The translations under genes and the position numbers were made by a program. A stretch of DNA of 64,000 nt from Arachnia propionica (GTDB lineage: Bacteria > Actinomycetota > Actinomycetes > Propionibacteriales > Propionibacteriaceae), in assembly GCF_003859805.1 (NCBI RefSeq), contig NZ_RQZG01000010.1:1-64000 (forward strand), in the 5' to 3' direction. Positions 8,535 through 16,582 of this stretch are shown piece after piece. Numbering within the stretch: position 1 is the first letter of the stretch; each line of letters opens with the position of its first letter. The notes beneath the pieces are model-generated. The model had not been told where the DNA came from and searched no databases. It saw only the letters and a list, made by a program, of their open reading frames with translations.

Positions 8535-9220
8535 GTTTCCACTCCGCTTTGGTTCTCGCAAGCGCATTCAGATCCGGGATGTAGCTCAACGGTAGAGCCA
8601 CGCCGTTTCAATCCGCTTTGGTTCTCGCGGGTGTCTCAGACGGGCACATGGGAGATCGAGATCGACCCACCCGACACGTTTCAATCCGCTTTGGTTCTCG
8701 CGGGTGTCTCAGACTGAAATTGCAGACCGGTACGACCTGGCCCAGTATGCCGGGTTTCAATCCGCTTTGGTTCTCGCGGGTGTCTCAGACCGGGAGTGTT
8801 CCTCATCGTCTCCCAGATGGTCGCTGCCGTTTCAATCCGCTTTGGTTCTCGCGGGTGTCTCAGACCGGCGGCTATGGAGACCGTTGAGCGCTGGCTCAAC
8901 GAGTTTCAATCCGCTTCGGTTCTCGCGGGTGTCTCAGACGTGGGGTGATCGGGCCGAGGTCGCCCCGGGGGTTGTTTCAATCCGCTTCGGTTCTCGCGGG
9001 TGTCTCAGACGACCTCATCTTCCCGGCCGGGATGGTGCGGGACGAGTTTCAATCCGCTTCGGTTCTCGCGGGTGTCTCAGACCTGAGAGTCACCTGTATA
9101 GGCGATGAAGTTTTGTTTCAATCCGCTTCGGTTCTCGCGGGTGTCTCAGACCTGGGTCCGGCATGGCCAACGTATCGGGACGAGTTTCAATCCGCTTCGG
9201 TTCTCGCGGGTGTCTCAGAC
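8535..9220 (-). CRISPR. CRISPR array 1 (9 intact repeats plus one degenerate)
   Basis: Nine intact 37-bp repeats start at 8605, 8678, 8754, 8829, 8903, 8974, 9046, 9115 and 9184. On the + strand each begins GTTTCAATCCGC and ends GGTGTCTCAGAC. Spacers are 32-39 bp. A degenerate terminal repeat lies at about 8535-8572. The type III handle ATTGAAAC lies at the 3' end of the repeat on the minus strand, so transcription runs leftwards from the leader at 9221-9385. The four leader-distal intact repeats have GCTTTGG and the five leader-proximal ones GCTTCGG. The 128 nt between the membrane gene and the array hold no recognisable gene. Confidence 0.97.
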
Positions 9221-9385
9221 CCTACCCCTGTGGAGGGCCGGTTGACAAGGGGGTTTGCGGACCGTTTGCACACCAAGGCTGTCTCGGGCGTGTCGCGGAG
9301 GCCCCCAGAGGGCCAAAAACGGGTGTTTGGGCTTGTCAGGTGGCATACACACCTCGGCGGGTTTTCGCTCATCCCGGGACCACCC
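9221..9385 (-). promoter_or_regulatory. CRISPR leader 1
   Basis: About 165 bp conserved with leaders 2 and 3 (same block read on the opposite strand near cas6). Next to the first repeat, on the minus strand, it carries TTGTCA, an 18-bp spacer and TAGGGT, a good promoter for array 1. The distal end is the conserved TCCCGGGATGA segment. Confidence 0.85.
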
Positions 9386-9659
9386 TGTTTGAGGGGTGTC
9401 GCAAGACCTTGGACAGCCATCCTCACCTCCTGCCTCACCACAGTACAGCCCCGCTCCGCTCTGCTCACGGACCGACAGGTACTCACGCCACCTCATGGTC
9501 TCGCTGCAACGCGGTCGAGGTCTCATCATGGGGTCTCCGCTCCGGCAGCCCGGGCCGTCAGCGTGGGGAGGACTTTCACGGCAGGAGGTTCCCACCCGTG
9601 CCATGGGGCATGAGCACGTGAAGCCGATCCAGTCATCTCGTCGTACCTCAGCGAGGTCA
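9386..9659. other. Gene-free spacer beyond leader 1
   Basis: No convincing coding frame. The first about 70 nt retain weak similarity to sequence beyond leader 2 (CCAT..TCCTCACCTCC followed by CCACAG), so the duplicated leader block may extend to about 9460. The rest holds nothing I recognise. Confidence 0.4.
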
Positions 9660-10484
9660 TCACACACGGCGTCTGCGCATTCGTCTGACATGTCCTTGCG
9701 CGCGACGGATGTTCCTGTGATGTCGTCGGGACCACGTCAGCAACCTCTGGTCACGCGCCTTCCAGCTCGCCCGACGCAGTTCCGAGATCAGGGCGAGGGT
9801 TTGTTCGAGCCCAGCGTGGCGAAGCGCCGCCACGACGAGGGGAAGCCGCGCCCGACACAGGAGCCCGGCGTCGCCGAGCATCCCAGCCTCCCGGCGCGCC
9901 TGCTCACCGAGATCCAGCCCATCCCGCGTCGACCCCATGGCAACCTTGGCGCTGCTCAACCTGATCCAGCTCTCCACCACCTTCGCCCGGTCTCCCCTCA
10001 GCTCCGCGAGCGTGACACCTTTCTCGAGGAGAGCCACCACTTCTTCGATGCAGCTGGGCTCCAGCTTGTCCGCATCCGCGAGCTGGAGGATGCCTTCCAT
10101 GAGCGTGATGTCCCACACCACCTCGAGTGTGCGTTCCTGCAGCTCGACCGAGGTGATGTGTCTCCCCAACCACCAGATGGGTCCGTGATCCCGCCCGGCC
10201 TGGGCGAACACCTCGACCAGTTCCCGGACCATCACCTCGGGGCGAGGGGAGAACCATCGCACGGCGAGTTGAACGACCAGGAACATCCCGGCCGCCCAGG
10301 TACCCGGGAACCGTTGCCGGTCCAGCTGCTCCAGGGCGACCCGGAGCTCCTTGTCCGCCACCACCCTGTCCCGGTACCTCCTGCTCTGCGCGTACGTGGC
10401 CATGCAGGCATGCACCCTGGCAGGACCACACTCATCGCTGTCCACCACCACAACGACATTCTCCCAGCCCAGCCCCAGCACCAC
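9660..10484 (-). CDS. Uncharacterised helical protein between CRISPR arrays 1 and 2
   Basis: About 274 aa if it starts at GTG 10484; GTG 10481 or an upstream TTG are alternatives, and the open frame runs back into the array 2 terminal repeat, so the start is uncertain. Begins VVLGLGWENVVVVVDSDEC, a strand-rich entry. The body is a string of amphipathic helices resembling TPR or other helical repeats (LADADKLEPSCIEEVVALL, GDRAKVVESWIRLSSAK), with a basic C-terminus ending in an Arg-rich tail. No catalytic motif. Its place inside the CRISPR locus suggests an ancillary type III protein or a cargo gene; I do not recognise a known CRISPR accessory family. Confidence 0.55.
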   Translation of the reverse strand: MVLGLGWENVVVVVDSDECGPARVHACMATYAQSRRYRDRVVADKELRVALEQLDRQRFPGTWAAGMFLVVQLAVRWFSPRPEVMVRELVEVFAQAGRDHGPIWWLGRHITSVELQERTLEVVWDITLMEGILQLADADKLEPSCIEEVVALLEKGVTLAELRGDRAKVVESWIRLSSAKVAMGSTRDGLDLGEQARREAGMLGDAGLLCRARLPLVVAALRHAGLEQTLALISELRRASWKARDQRLLTWSRRHHRNIRRAQGHVRRMRRRRV

Positions 10485-10562
10485 CGTGTCAAAACCCGGC
10501 CACCCCCACTGGTCGAGCCGGAGGGGCAAGTGTGCGGGACAACCTGAGCCAAGACCCGGCTC

Positions 10563-11462
10563 AACCAGCGGGAAGAAGGTTCTCGCGGGTATCTCAGACA
10601 GGTAGCGTTCCGGTTGGTGCGAGTGACAGTCGGTTTCAATCCGCTTCGGTTCTCGCGGGTGTCTCAGACGCGTGGGCAAACGTATGAGGAGTTCCGTGCT
10701 GAGTTGTTTCAATCCGCTTCGGTTCTCGCGGGTGTCTCAGACCTGAAGAGGTGAAGTCGCGGGTCCGTGAGGACATCCGGTTTCAATCCGCTTCGGTTCT
10801 CGCGGGTGTCTCAGACCTGTTCTGGCCCGACCATGGGGGCGATCCGGTATGTTTCAATCCGCTTCGGTTCTCGCGGGTGTCTCAGACGGGAGCTACTTGC
10901 TGCTCACAGCTATGGCATGGCGTTTCAATCCGCTTCGGTTCTCGCGGGTGTCTCAGACGAGCGAGAAGAACCTCCGGGCCTGGGTCCGCGACGAGTTTCA
11001 ATCCGCTTCGGTTCTCGCGGGTGTCTCAGACAATCCCTATGAGCCGAATCACTTTTATCAAAAGTGTTTCAATCCGCTTCGGTTCTCGCGGGTGTCTCAG
11101 ACAGGTCGTCGACGGTGACGACATCTACTGCCAGGCCTGTTTCAATCCGCTTCGGTTCTCGCGGGTGTCTCAGACCTCGACAAAGACCCTCGGGACATCG
11201 GAGAAGGAGAGGTTTCAATCCGCTTCGGTTCTCGCGGGTGTCTCAGACTTGGTTCAGGTAGCGACATGGGCGACCTCCGGGCGCGAGGTTTCAATCCGCT
11301 TCGGTTCTCGCGGGTGTCTCAGACGCGAGGATCTCATGGGGTGCCACCTGAAGAGCGGTTTCAATCCGCTTCGGTTCTCGCGGGTGTCTCAGACACGCAG
11401 GGGTTGAGTGCCCCTGCGTCATGATGTTTCAATCCGCTTCGGTTCTCGCGGGTGTCTCAGAC
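10563..11462 (-). CRISPR. CRISPR array 2 (12 intact repeats plus one degenerate)
   Basis: Intact 37-bp repeats start at 10633, 10706, 10780, 10851, 10922, 10995, 11066, 11139, 11212, 11288, 11358 and 11426; all carry the GCTTCGG variant. A degenerate terminal repeat at 10563-10599 keeps only its last about 22 bp. Spacers are 31-39 bp. The ATTGAAAC handle orientation means it is transcribed on the minus strand from the leader at 11463-11627. The newest, leader-adjacent spacer (11395-11425) is a near-complete hairpin with 9-bp arms. Confidence 0.97.
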
Positions 11463-11627
11463 CCTACCCCTATGGAGGGCCGGTTGACAAGGGGGTTTGC
11501 GGGCCGTTTACACACCGGAGGGGCTTCGGGCGTGTCGTGGAGGTGCCCAGAGGGCTGAAAACGGGTGTTTGGGCTTGTCAGGTGGCATACACACCTCAGC
11601 GGGTTTTCGCTCATCCCGGGACCACCC
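11463..11627 (-). promoter_or_regulatory. CRISPR leader 2
   Basis: Near-copy of leader 1, with the same TTGTCA-18 bp-TAGGGT promoter abutting the first repeat on the minus strand and the same CCCGGGATGA distal motif. It lies upstream of cmr1 but points away from it. The 190 bp from here to cmr1 must hold the cmr operon promoter, which I could not place confidently. Confidence 0.85.
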
Positions 11628-11817
11628 TGTCCCGGGGTGTCGCACGTCCCGGCTGCCATGGTCCTCACCTCCCGTGTCATCCCGCCACAGCTGTGCCTGG
11701 ACGCGGTCCCGCTGCTCAGCTCCTGCTGTGACCTGCTCAGGATGCCATGTCCCGGGACCTCTGGGGGCCTGTCCGTCAGTGAGATGTACAGCGCGAACAG
11801 ACTCGAAAGGAGTGAAC

Positions 11818-12783
11818 ATGGCACGGAAGCCACCGGGGGTTGCTCCCCCGGTTCTCAACCCCTCGGACGTGCTGCCCAGGCATGCTGCCCGGGAACACAC
11901 GATCGTGCTCTCCACCATCACACCGATGTTCGGAGGCTCACCGCAACCGACGAAGGTGGACCTGAGCAACCCCGTGAGTGCCCGGACCGTGCGCGGACAT
12001 CTGCGGTTCTGGTGGCGCGCCCTCAACGGGGGCCGCTTCAGCTCCCTTCCCCAGCTGTTCCAGGCCGAGTCCCGCATCTGGGGTAGCGCTGCCTCCAGCC
12101 ACGGCAATCCCTCGCGGGTGGACATCACGGTCAATCTCCGGAACGCCCCGGAACTTCTGACCGGCAAACGTCGCAGGGAACTGCGCCATCACGACGGTGT
12201 GGCCTACGGCGGCTACGGCCTCTTCGACTCCAAGACCCCGGTCGAGGGCGTGGAACGCTTCGCCTTCGAGGTGGTGGCCACCTGCGACGACGAACTCTGG
12301 GAGACCGATGTCGCTCCCGCCATCCGTGCCTGGAGCCTCCTCGGTGGCGTGGGACGACGCACCCGCCGGGGCTTCGGTTCCCTTCGGCAGTATCACCAGG
12401 CGCGGGCTCTCCTCGGTGTTCCCGGTGATGTCCGCCATGCCCCGCGACACTCGCTGCTTCCCACCCACTGGCTCGTCGGTCCCCGCATGTCCCCGTCCGA
12501 AGGCGAGGACTCCTCCAAGGCCGGCGAGAAGGCGTGGTTCTGGATCCTGGACACGTTCAAGGCGCAGGAACGACAAGGCCCCAAGCCCCGCGGCCGCCTG
12601 GCCTCACCCGTGGTGGTGAAGGCCGTGGCGGATCCCCGCCACAACACGGTGTTCTGGCCCGTCGCCTGCCAGCTCAAGGCCCCCGCCACCCCCGACCGCA
12701 GACGGATCGACCACGTCTGGCGCGAACTGACCACCGCCGAGGGCCTCCGCACGCTCCCCATCGGAGAGTTCCCCCATGACTGA
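11818..12783 (+). CDS. cmr1: Type III-B RAMP protein Cmr1
   Basis: 321 aa. SD GAAAGGAG before ATG 11818. The N-terminal RAMP ferredoxin fold starts with TIVLSTITPMFGG and SARTVRGHLRFWWRAL, the Cmr1 signature; a glycine-rich loop GGVGRRTRRGFGSL lies near residue 185. Cmr1 caps the 3'-end side of the Cmr ribonucleoprotein and helps select target RNA. First gene of an eight-gene operon with overlapping junctions; its stop overlaps cmr2 by 8 bp. Confidence 0.92.
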   Translation: MARKPPGVAPPVLNPSDVLPRHAAREHTIVLSTITPMFGGSPQPTKVDLSNPVSARTVRGHLRFWWRALNGGRFSSLPQLFQAESRIWGSAASSHGNPSRVDITVNLRNAPELLTGKRRRELRHHDGVAYGGYGLFDSKTPVEGVERFAFEVVATCDDELWETDVAPAIRAWSLLGGVGRRTRRGFGSLRQYHQARALLGVPGDVRHAPRHSLLPTHWLVGPRMSPSEGEDSSKAGEKAWFWILDTFKAQERQGPKPRGRLASPVVVKAVADPRHNTVFWPVACQLKAPATPDRRRIDHVWRELTTAEGLRTLPIGEFPHD

Positions 12784-14284
12784 ACATCTGCTCGCCATTC
12801 ACATCGGCCCGGTGCAGGAATTCATCGCAGCAGCCCGCCGCACCGCCGACCTGTGGGCCGGGTCACAGCTGCTGCTCGAGACCGTCGGGGCGGCCGCCGC
12901 CACCTTCGACGACACCGACCGCATCTTCCCCCAGAACCCAGGAGGCGGCGGGGCCAATCGCATCCTGACCTTCGTCGACGACGATCCCGCTGCCGCCCTG
13001 CGGAAGGCGGAACAGGCCGCCCGGGACCATCTCGTCCGGTCCTGGGACATCCACACCGGCAGATTGAGTGACGCCCAACGTCAAGCCCTGGACCTGGACC
13101 GGGGTGGCCGCCAGATCCGTGACTTCCTCACCGTGATGGGGGCCTGGGTCCCCGTTGCCTCCCGCGCCGAGTACGGGAAGGCCAGGGAACGGGTGGAACT
13201 CCTGCTGCGGGGCCGCAAGGCCACCCGGGACTTCTCCCCTGCCAGCGAGGACGACCGTGGTCTGCCGAAATCCCCACTCGACCCCTCCCTGCCGACGATC
13301 CGCCGTCCCGGCAAGGAGCACGACCACGCCCTCGGGCAAGGCCCACTGTTCCTGAAACGCACCGAGTCACTGGACGCGGTCTCCCTCCTCAAACGCATCA
13401 AAGGGGTCACCGAGGGCCAGAAGGTGCTCAGCACACGCGCCCTGGCCCAACGTGCCAAGGACCCGGAGGCGACGGACTCCCCCACCCGGGACGACGACCG
13501 GGACGGCGACGACACCCCACCCGATCACGCCTACTTCGCCATCGTGGTGGCCGACGGCGACCGCATGGGTCAGCTGCTGGGGCGTCTGGCCAGTGCCCCG
13601 GACGGCGTCCAGCAGCACCTTGACATCGGCAGGCGGCTGGACCGGTTCGCGGCCACGGCCCGTCAGCGGCTCCGCGGTTCCGGCCAGCCGGTCTACTGCG
13701 GTGGTGACGACGTGATGGCCTTCCTGCCCGTCACGACGGCACTGACCATCACCCGGGACCTGGCGGTCGAGTTCCGCAACACGCTGGGCGATGCCTCGAG
13801 CCTGTCAGCGGGCATCGCCGTCGTCCACTACAAGGAACCGCTCAGCACGGGCCTGGCACGCGCACGCCGGGCCGAGCAGGAGGCCAAGCGGCTGCGCGAC
13901 GCGGTCTGCGTGGCCATCCACACCCGGGGTGGTTTCCCGCGCGTCATCACCTGCCGCTGGGAGCATCTCCGGCTGGACGACTGGCAACGGCACTTCGCCG
14001 AGGACCACCTGCCCGCCGGGCTGCCCTACGAGTTGCACCAGCTCGCCGTCGGCTGGCCCACCGGGCTTCCCGCGGCGGCCCTCGCAGCAGAGGCCGAACG
14101 TGTCATCGACCGCAAGATCGAGCGCACCCAGGACAGCGACGCGGTCAAGGCCTCGCTGGTCCGGTTCATCGCCGAGGCCTTGGCGGTGGAGGACCCCGCA
14201 GAGGCACTGACCCGAATCGCCGAGGAGCTGACCATGGCGCGGTTCCTCGCCGGAACCATCCAGGAGAAGGAGGGGGACAGATGA
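12776..14284 (+). CDS. cmr2: Type III-B Cas10/Cmr2, short form with GGDD and no HD domain
   Basis: 502 aa, much shorter than the usual 800-1000 aa Cmr2. It starts directly with LLAIHIGPVQEFIAAAR, the beginning of the first palm-like region, so the N-terminal HD nuclease domain is absent; I see no HD pair. The second palm carries FAIVVADGDRMGQLLG and VYCGGDDVMAFLPV with GGDD at residues 309-312, the cyclase metal site. Cas10 makes cyclic oligoadenylates when the complex binds target RNA. Retained cyclase and missing HD predict signalling rather than direct ssDNA cleavage, which fits the SAVED effector two steps downstream. Overlaps cmr1 by 8 bp and cmr3 by 4 bp. Confidence 0.93.
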   Translation: MTEHLLAIHIGPVQEFIAAARRTADLWAGSQLLLETVGAAAATFDDTDRIFPQNPGGGGANRILTFVDDDPAAALRKAEQAARDHLVRSWDIHTGRLSDAQRQALDLDRGGRQIRDFLTVMGAWVPVASRAEYGKARERVELLLRGRKATRDFSPASEDDRGLPKSPLDPSLPTIRRPGKEHDHALGQGPLFLKRTESLDAVSLLKRIKGVTEGQKVLSTRALAQRAKDPEATDSPTRDDDRDGDDTPPDHAYFAIVVADGDRMGQLLGRLASAPDGVQQHLDIGRRLDRFAATARQRLRGSGQPVYCGGDDVMAFLPVTTALTITRDLAVEFRNTLGDASSLSAGIAVVHYKEPLSTGLARARRAEQEAKRLRDAVCVAIHTRGGFPRVITCRWEHLRLDDWQRHFAEDHLPAGLPYELHQLAVGWPTGLPAAALAAEAERVIDRKIERTQDSDAVKASLVRFIAEALAVEDPAEALTRIAEELTMARFLAGTIQEKEGDR

Positions 14285-15363
14285 AACTCACGAAGGTCAC
14301 CGGTCTCGCCCCACTGCTGTTCCGAGACGGGCGGCCGTTCACCGCCGATTCGGACGAGAGCCGGGCCCGCGGCCCACTCCTGCCGCCGCCGTCCGTGGTG
14401 GCAGGGCTCATCCGCACCGCTCACGGCACGGAGCAGGGGTGGGACTGGAGTCGGCCCGGGGTCCCTGAGCAGGCCCGGGGCATCTCCATCGGCTTCCACG
14501 GACTGCGGGTCTGCCGGGGCGACACGACGACATTCCTGCTTCCCGCCCCGGCAGATGCCGTCGTGCACCGCGACGGCGAGACGCTTCGAACCGCGAAGCT
14601 CACCCCCCTCACCCTGGCCGACGGGGAGGGCAGTGACCTGCCCCCGGGCCTGGCCCTGCTGGCCGACGACTCCACCGGCAAACCGGAACCGGGCCACGAC
14701 CTGTGGGCCTGGCCGGACGTGCTGAACTGGCTGAAGGGGCACGTCGTGGTCCCGGCTGTCCAACCGCATCCCCCCGTCGATGAACGGGTCCAGGTGGCCA
14801 TCGACCCCACCCGTCGTGCCGTGGCCGAGGGGATGCTCTTCACCGTCGAGTTCCGGGCCTGGGAGCACGGCTCCTCGACCGAGGACCTGATCCAGTTCGA
14901 GCTGGTGGTGGATGCCTCCGAGCATCCGACGGGAATCGCCCACCTGGGCGGTGAGACCCGCCCTGTGGTGCTGAGCCCCTCGGAGGGGGACCTGCCGCAG
15001 CCCGATGCGGAGCTGTGGGAGGCGCTGACCCGGGCCACGACCCTGCGCTGCGTCCTCACCACTCCGGCGGTGTTCACCAACGGCTGGCGGCCGCAGTGGC
15101 TGCTCAGCGACTCACCGCTGGCCGCAGCCGGTCCTCGTCTGGTCGCAGCCGCCGTCGGGGCTCCCATGGCGCTCAGCGGGTGGGACCACGAGACACGTGG
15201 CCCCAAACCCGCCCGGCGCCTGGCCCCTGCGGGGAGCGTCCACTTCATCCAGCTCGATCGGCCCCTCAGCCACGACGAGCTGTCATCTCTGTGGCTGAGC
15301 AGCATCTCTGACAACGAACAAGACCGTCGCGACGGCTTCGGCGTCGCTTTGTGGGGAGTGTGA
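14281..15363 (+). CDS. cmr3: Type III-B RAMP protein Cmr3
   Basis: 360 aa. N-terminus TKVTGLAPLLFRDGRPFTADSD and the LPPPSVVAGLIRTA helix are typical of Cmr3, which binds the crRNA 5' handle with Cas10. A glycine-containing C-terminal loop around APAGSVHFIQLD is consistent with a second RAMP fold. The ATGA overlap with cmr2 indicates translational coupling. Confidence 0.9.
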   Translation: MKLTKVTGLAPLLFRDGRPFTADSDESRARGPLLPPPSVVAGLIRTAHGTEQGWDWSRPGVPEQARGISIGFHGLRVCRGDTTTFLLPAPADAVVHRDGETLRTAKLTPLTLADGEGSDLPPGLALLADDSTGKPEPGHDLWAWPDVLNWLKGHVVVPAVQPHPPVDERVQVAIDPTRRAVAEGMLFTVEFRAWEHGSSTEDLIQFELVVDASEHPTGIAHLGGETRPVVLSPSEGDLPQPDAELWEALTRATTLRCVLTTPAVFTNGWRPQWLLSDSPLAAAGPRLVAAAVGAPMALSGWDHETRGPKPARRLAPAGSVHFIQLDRPLSHDELSSLWLSSISDNEQDRRDGFGVALWGV

Positions 15364-15368
15364 ACACA

Positions 15369-16184
15369 ATGACTGAACAGGTGACCCTCAACCTTCTCTG
15401 GCAGGCCATCACGCCACTGCACGTCGGCACCGGGCAGGACGGCGGAGGTCTCGTCGACCTGCCGGTGGCCCGGGAGGCCGCCACCGGGTTCCCGATCCTC
15501 CCGGCCTCGGGGATCAAGGGTGGTTTCCGAGACGGTGTGTACGACGAGGCGGCCAACGCACGCTACGGCACCACGGAGAAGCAGGGTGATGTGACCTTCA
15601 CCGACGCCCGACTGTTCGCCCTGGCGGTCCCCTCCTTCAAGGGGACGTTCGCGCTGGTGACCTGCCCGCTCGTGCTCCACCGGTTGCGCCGGGACCGCGA
15701 GTACCTGCTCCCCGGTCAGGGCACACTGCCCCAGATCTCGGTGAACGATGACGGCGTCATCGCCCCTGATGCGCTCGTGACCGGTGAGCACGTGCGGCTG
15801 CGGGACCACCGGCTGCCCCGGGCAGGCTCCGCCACACGGCTGGGCCGGTACGCGGACATCCTGCTGGCGGGTCTGCCGGAGACGGACCGGCAGACGGTCA
15901 CCGAGCGGCTCTGCGTGGTCAGCGATCAGGTGTTCTCGTTCCTGTGCGAGACCAGCCTGGACATCTCCCCGCACGTGCGGCTCAACCCGGATTCGAAGAC
16001 CGTGGAGCACGGCGCCCTGTGGTGGGAGGAGTGCATCCCTGCGGAGTCGTTGCTGACCAACTTCGTGATCTGCCGCCGGGGCACCGACGCCGGCGTCTTC
16101 CGCTCCCGACAGCTGCGACGTGTCGGCGGCAAGGGCACCGTCGGACGAGGCCTGGTGCTGACCGTGGCCGCGAAGGAGGCATGA
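15369..16184 (+). CDS. cmr4: Type III-B backbone RNase Cmr4 (Cas7)
   Basis: 271 aa. I chose ATG 15369, six bases after the cmr3 stop, over an upstream in-frame GTG because GGGGAG lies 9 nt before it. LLWQAITPLHVGTGQDGGG then LVDLPVAREAATGFPILPAS is the Cas7/Csm3/Cmr4 signature; the Asp in LVDLP corresponds to the residue that cleaves target RNA at 6-nt intervals, so RNase activity should be intact. A C-terminal glycine-rich loop, GGKGTVGRGLV, closes the RAMP fold. Multiple copies form the filament backbone. Confidence 0.93.
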   Translation: MTEQVTLNLLWQAITPLHVGTGQDGGGLVDLPVAREAATGFPILPASGIKGGFRDGVYDEAANARYGTTEKQGDVTFTDARLFALAVPSFKGTFALVTCPLVLHRLRRDREYLLPGQGTLPQISVNDDGVIAPDALVTGEHVRLRDHRLPRAGSATRLGRYADILLAGLPETDRQTVTERLCVVSDQVFSFLCETSLDISPHVRLNPDSKTVEHGALWWEECIPAESLLTNFVICRRGTDAGVFRSRQLRRVGGKGTVGRGLVLTVAAKEA

Positions 16185-16582
16185 TGATCGAGACCCTGTC
16201 CCAGCAGCGCGTCAGGCTGGCCCACGACCTGGTCAGTTCCCGTCTGGGCCGGGACGAGGCGACGGTGTACGGCCGCCTGTGCCACCGCTTCCCCATGATG
16301 GTGATGCAGGGTGGGCTGATCACCGCCACCTTGTTCATCGACAGCAAGAGCACCGGCAAGGATGCCCGCGCGAAGGCGCACCAGGCGATCCTCTCGGATC
16401 TCGCCCGGGTCCTGGGGCTGGGTGATGCTGATGTCGTCGGCACCCTGACCCGGCAGCAGGATGCCCTGACGCTCATGGCGTGGACCCACGAGGTGCTGCA
16501 CACCTGGGCGATGATGCGTCGCTTCGCGGTGTCCATCCTCAAGGTCGAATCCGGCGGTGAGGACGACGGGGAGGCCGTGTGA
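16184..16582 (+). CDS. cmr5: Type III-B small subunit Cmr5 (Cas11)
   Basis: 132 aa, all helical, the expected size for Cmr5 (LSQQRVRLAHDLVSSRLG ... GRLCHRFPMMVMQGGLITATLFI ... HEVLHTWAMMRRFAVSIL). It overlaps the cmr4 stop; AAGGAGG at 16173-16179 serves ATG 16184 (ATG 16181 is an in-frame alternative). Cmr5 forms the minor filament along target RNA. Confidence 0.9.
   Translation: MIETLSQQRVRLAHDLVSSRLGRDEATVYGRLCHRFPMMVMQGGLITATLFIDSKSTGKDARAKAHQAILSDLARVLGLGDADVVGTLTRQQDALTLMAWTHEVLHTWAMMRRFAVSILKVESGGEDDGEAV

Noticed and set aside
8704-9108. Open frame running through CRISPR array 1 with repeated VSDRE/GFNPL-type peptides
   Set aside because: It is produced by the 37-bp repeats; the same artefact occurs in arrays 2 and 3.
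9396-10547. 383-codon plus-strand frame opposite the gene at 9660-10484
   Set aside because: No SD, Pro/Arg-rich composition typical of an antisense shadow; the minus-strand frame has normal helical composition.
8605-11462. Claim that spacers are coding-biased because most are open in one frame when read antisense to the crRNA
   Set aside because: In GC-rich 30-39-bp segments an open frame is expected by chance; only the shared FPxxMVRDE pair was kept.
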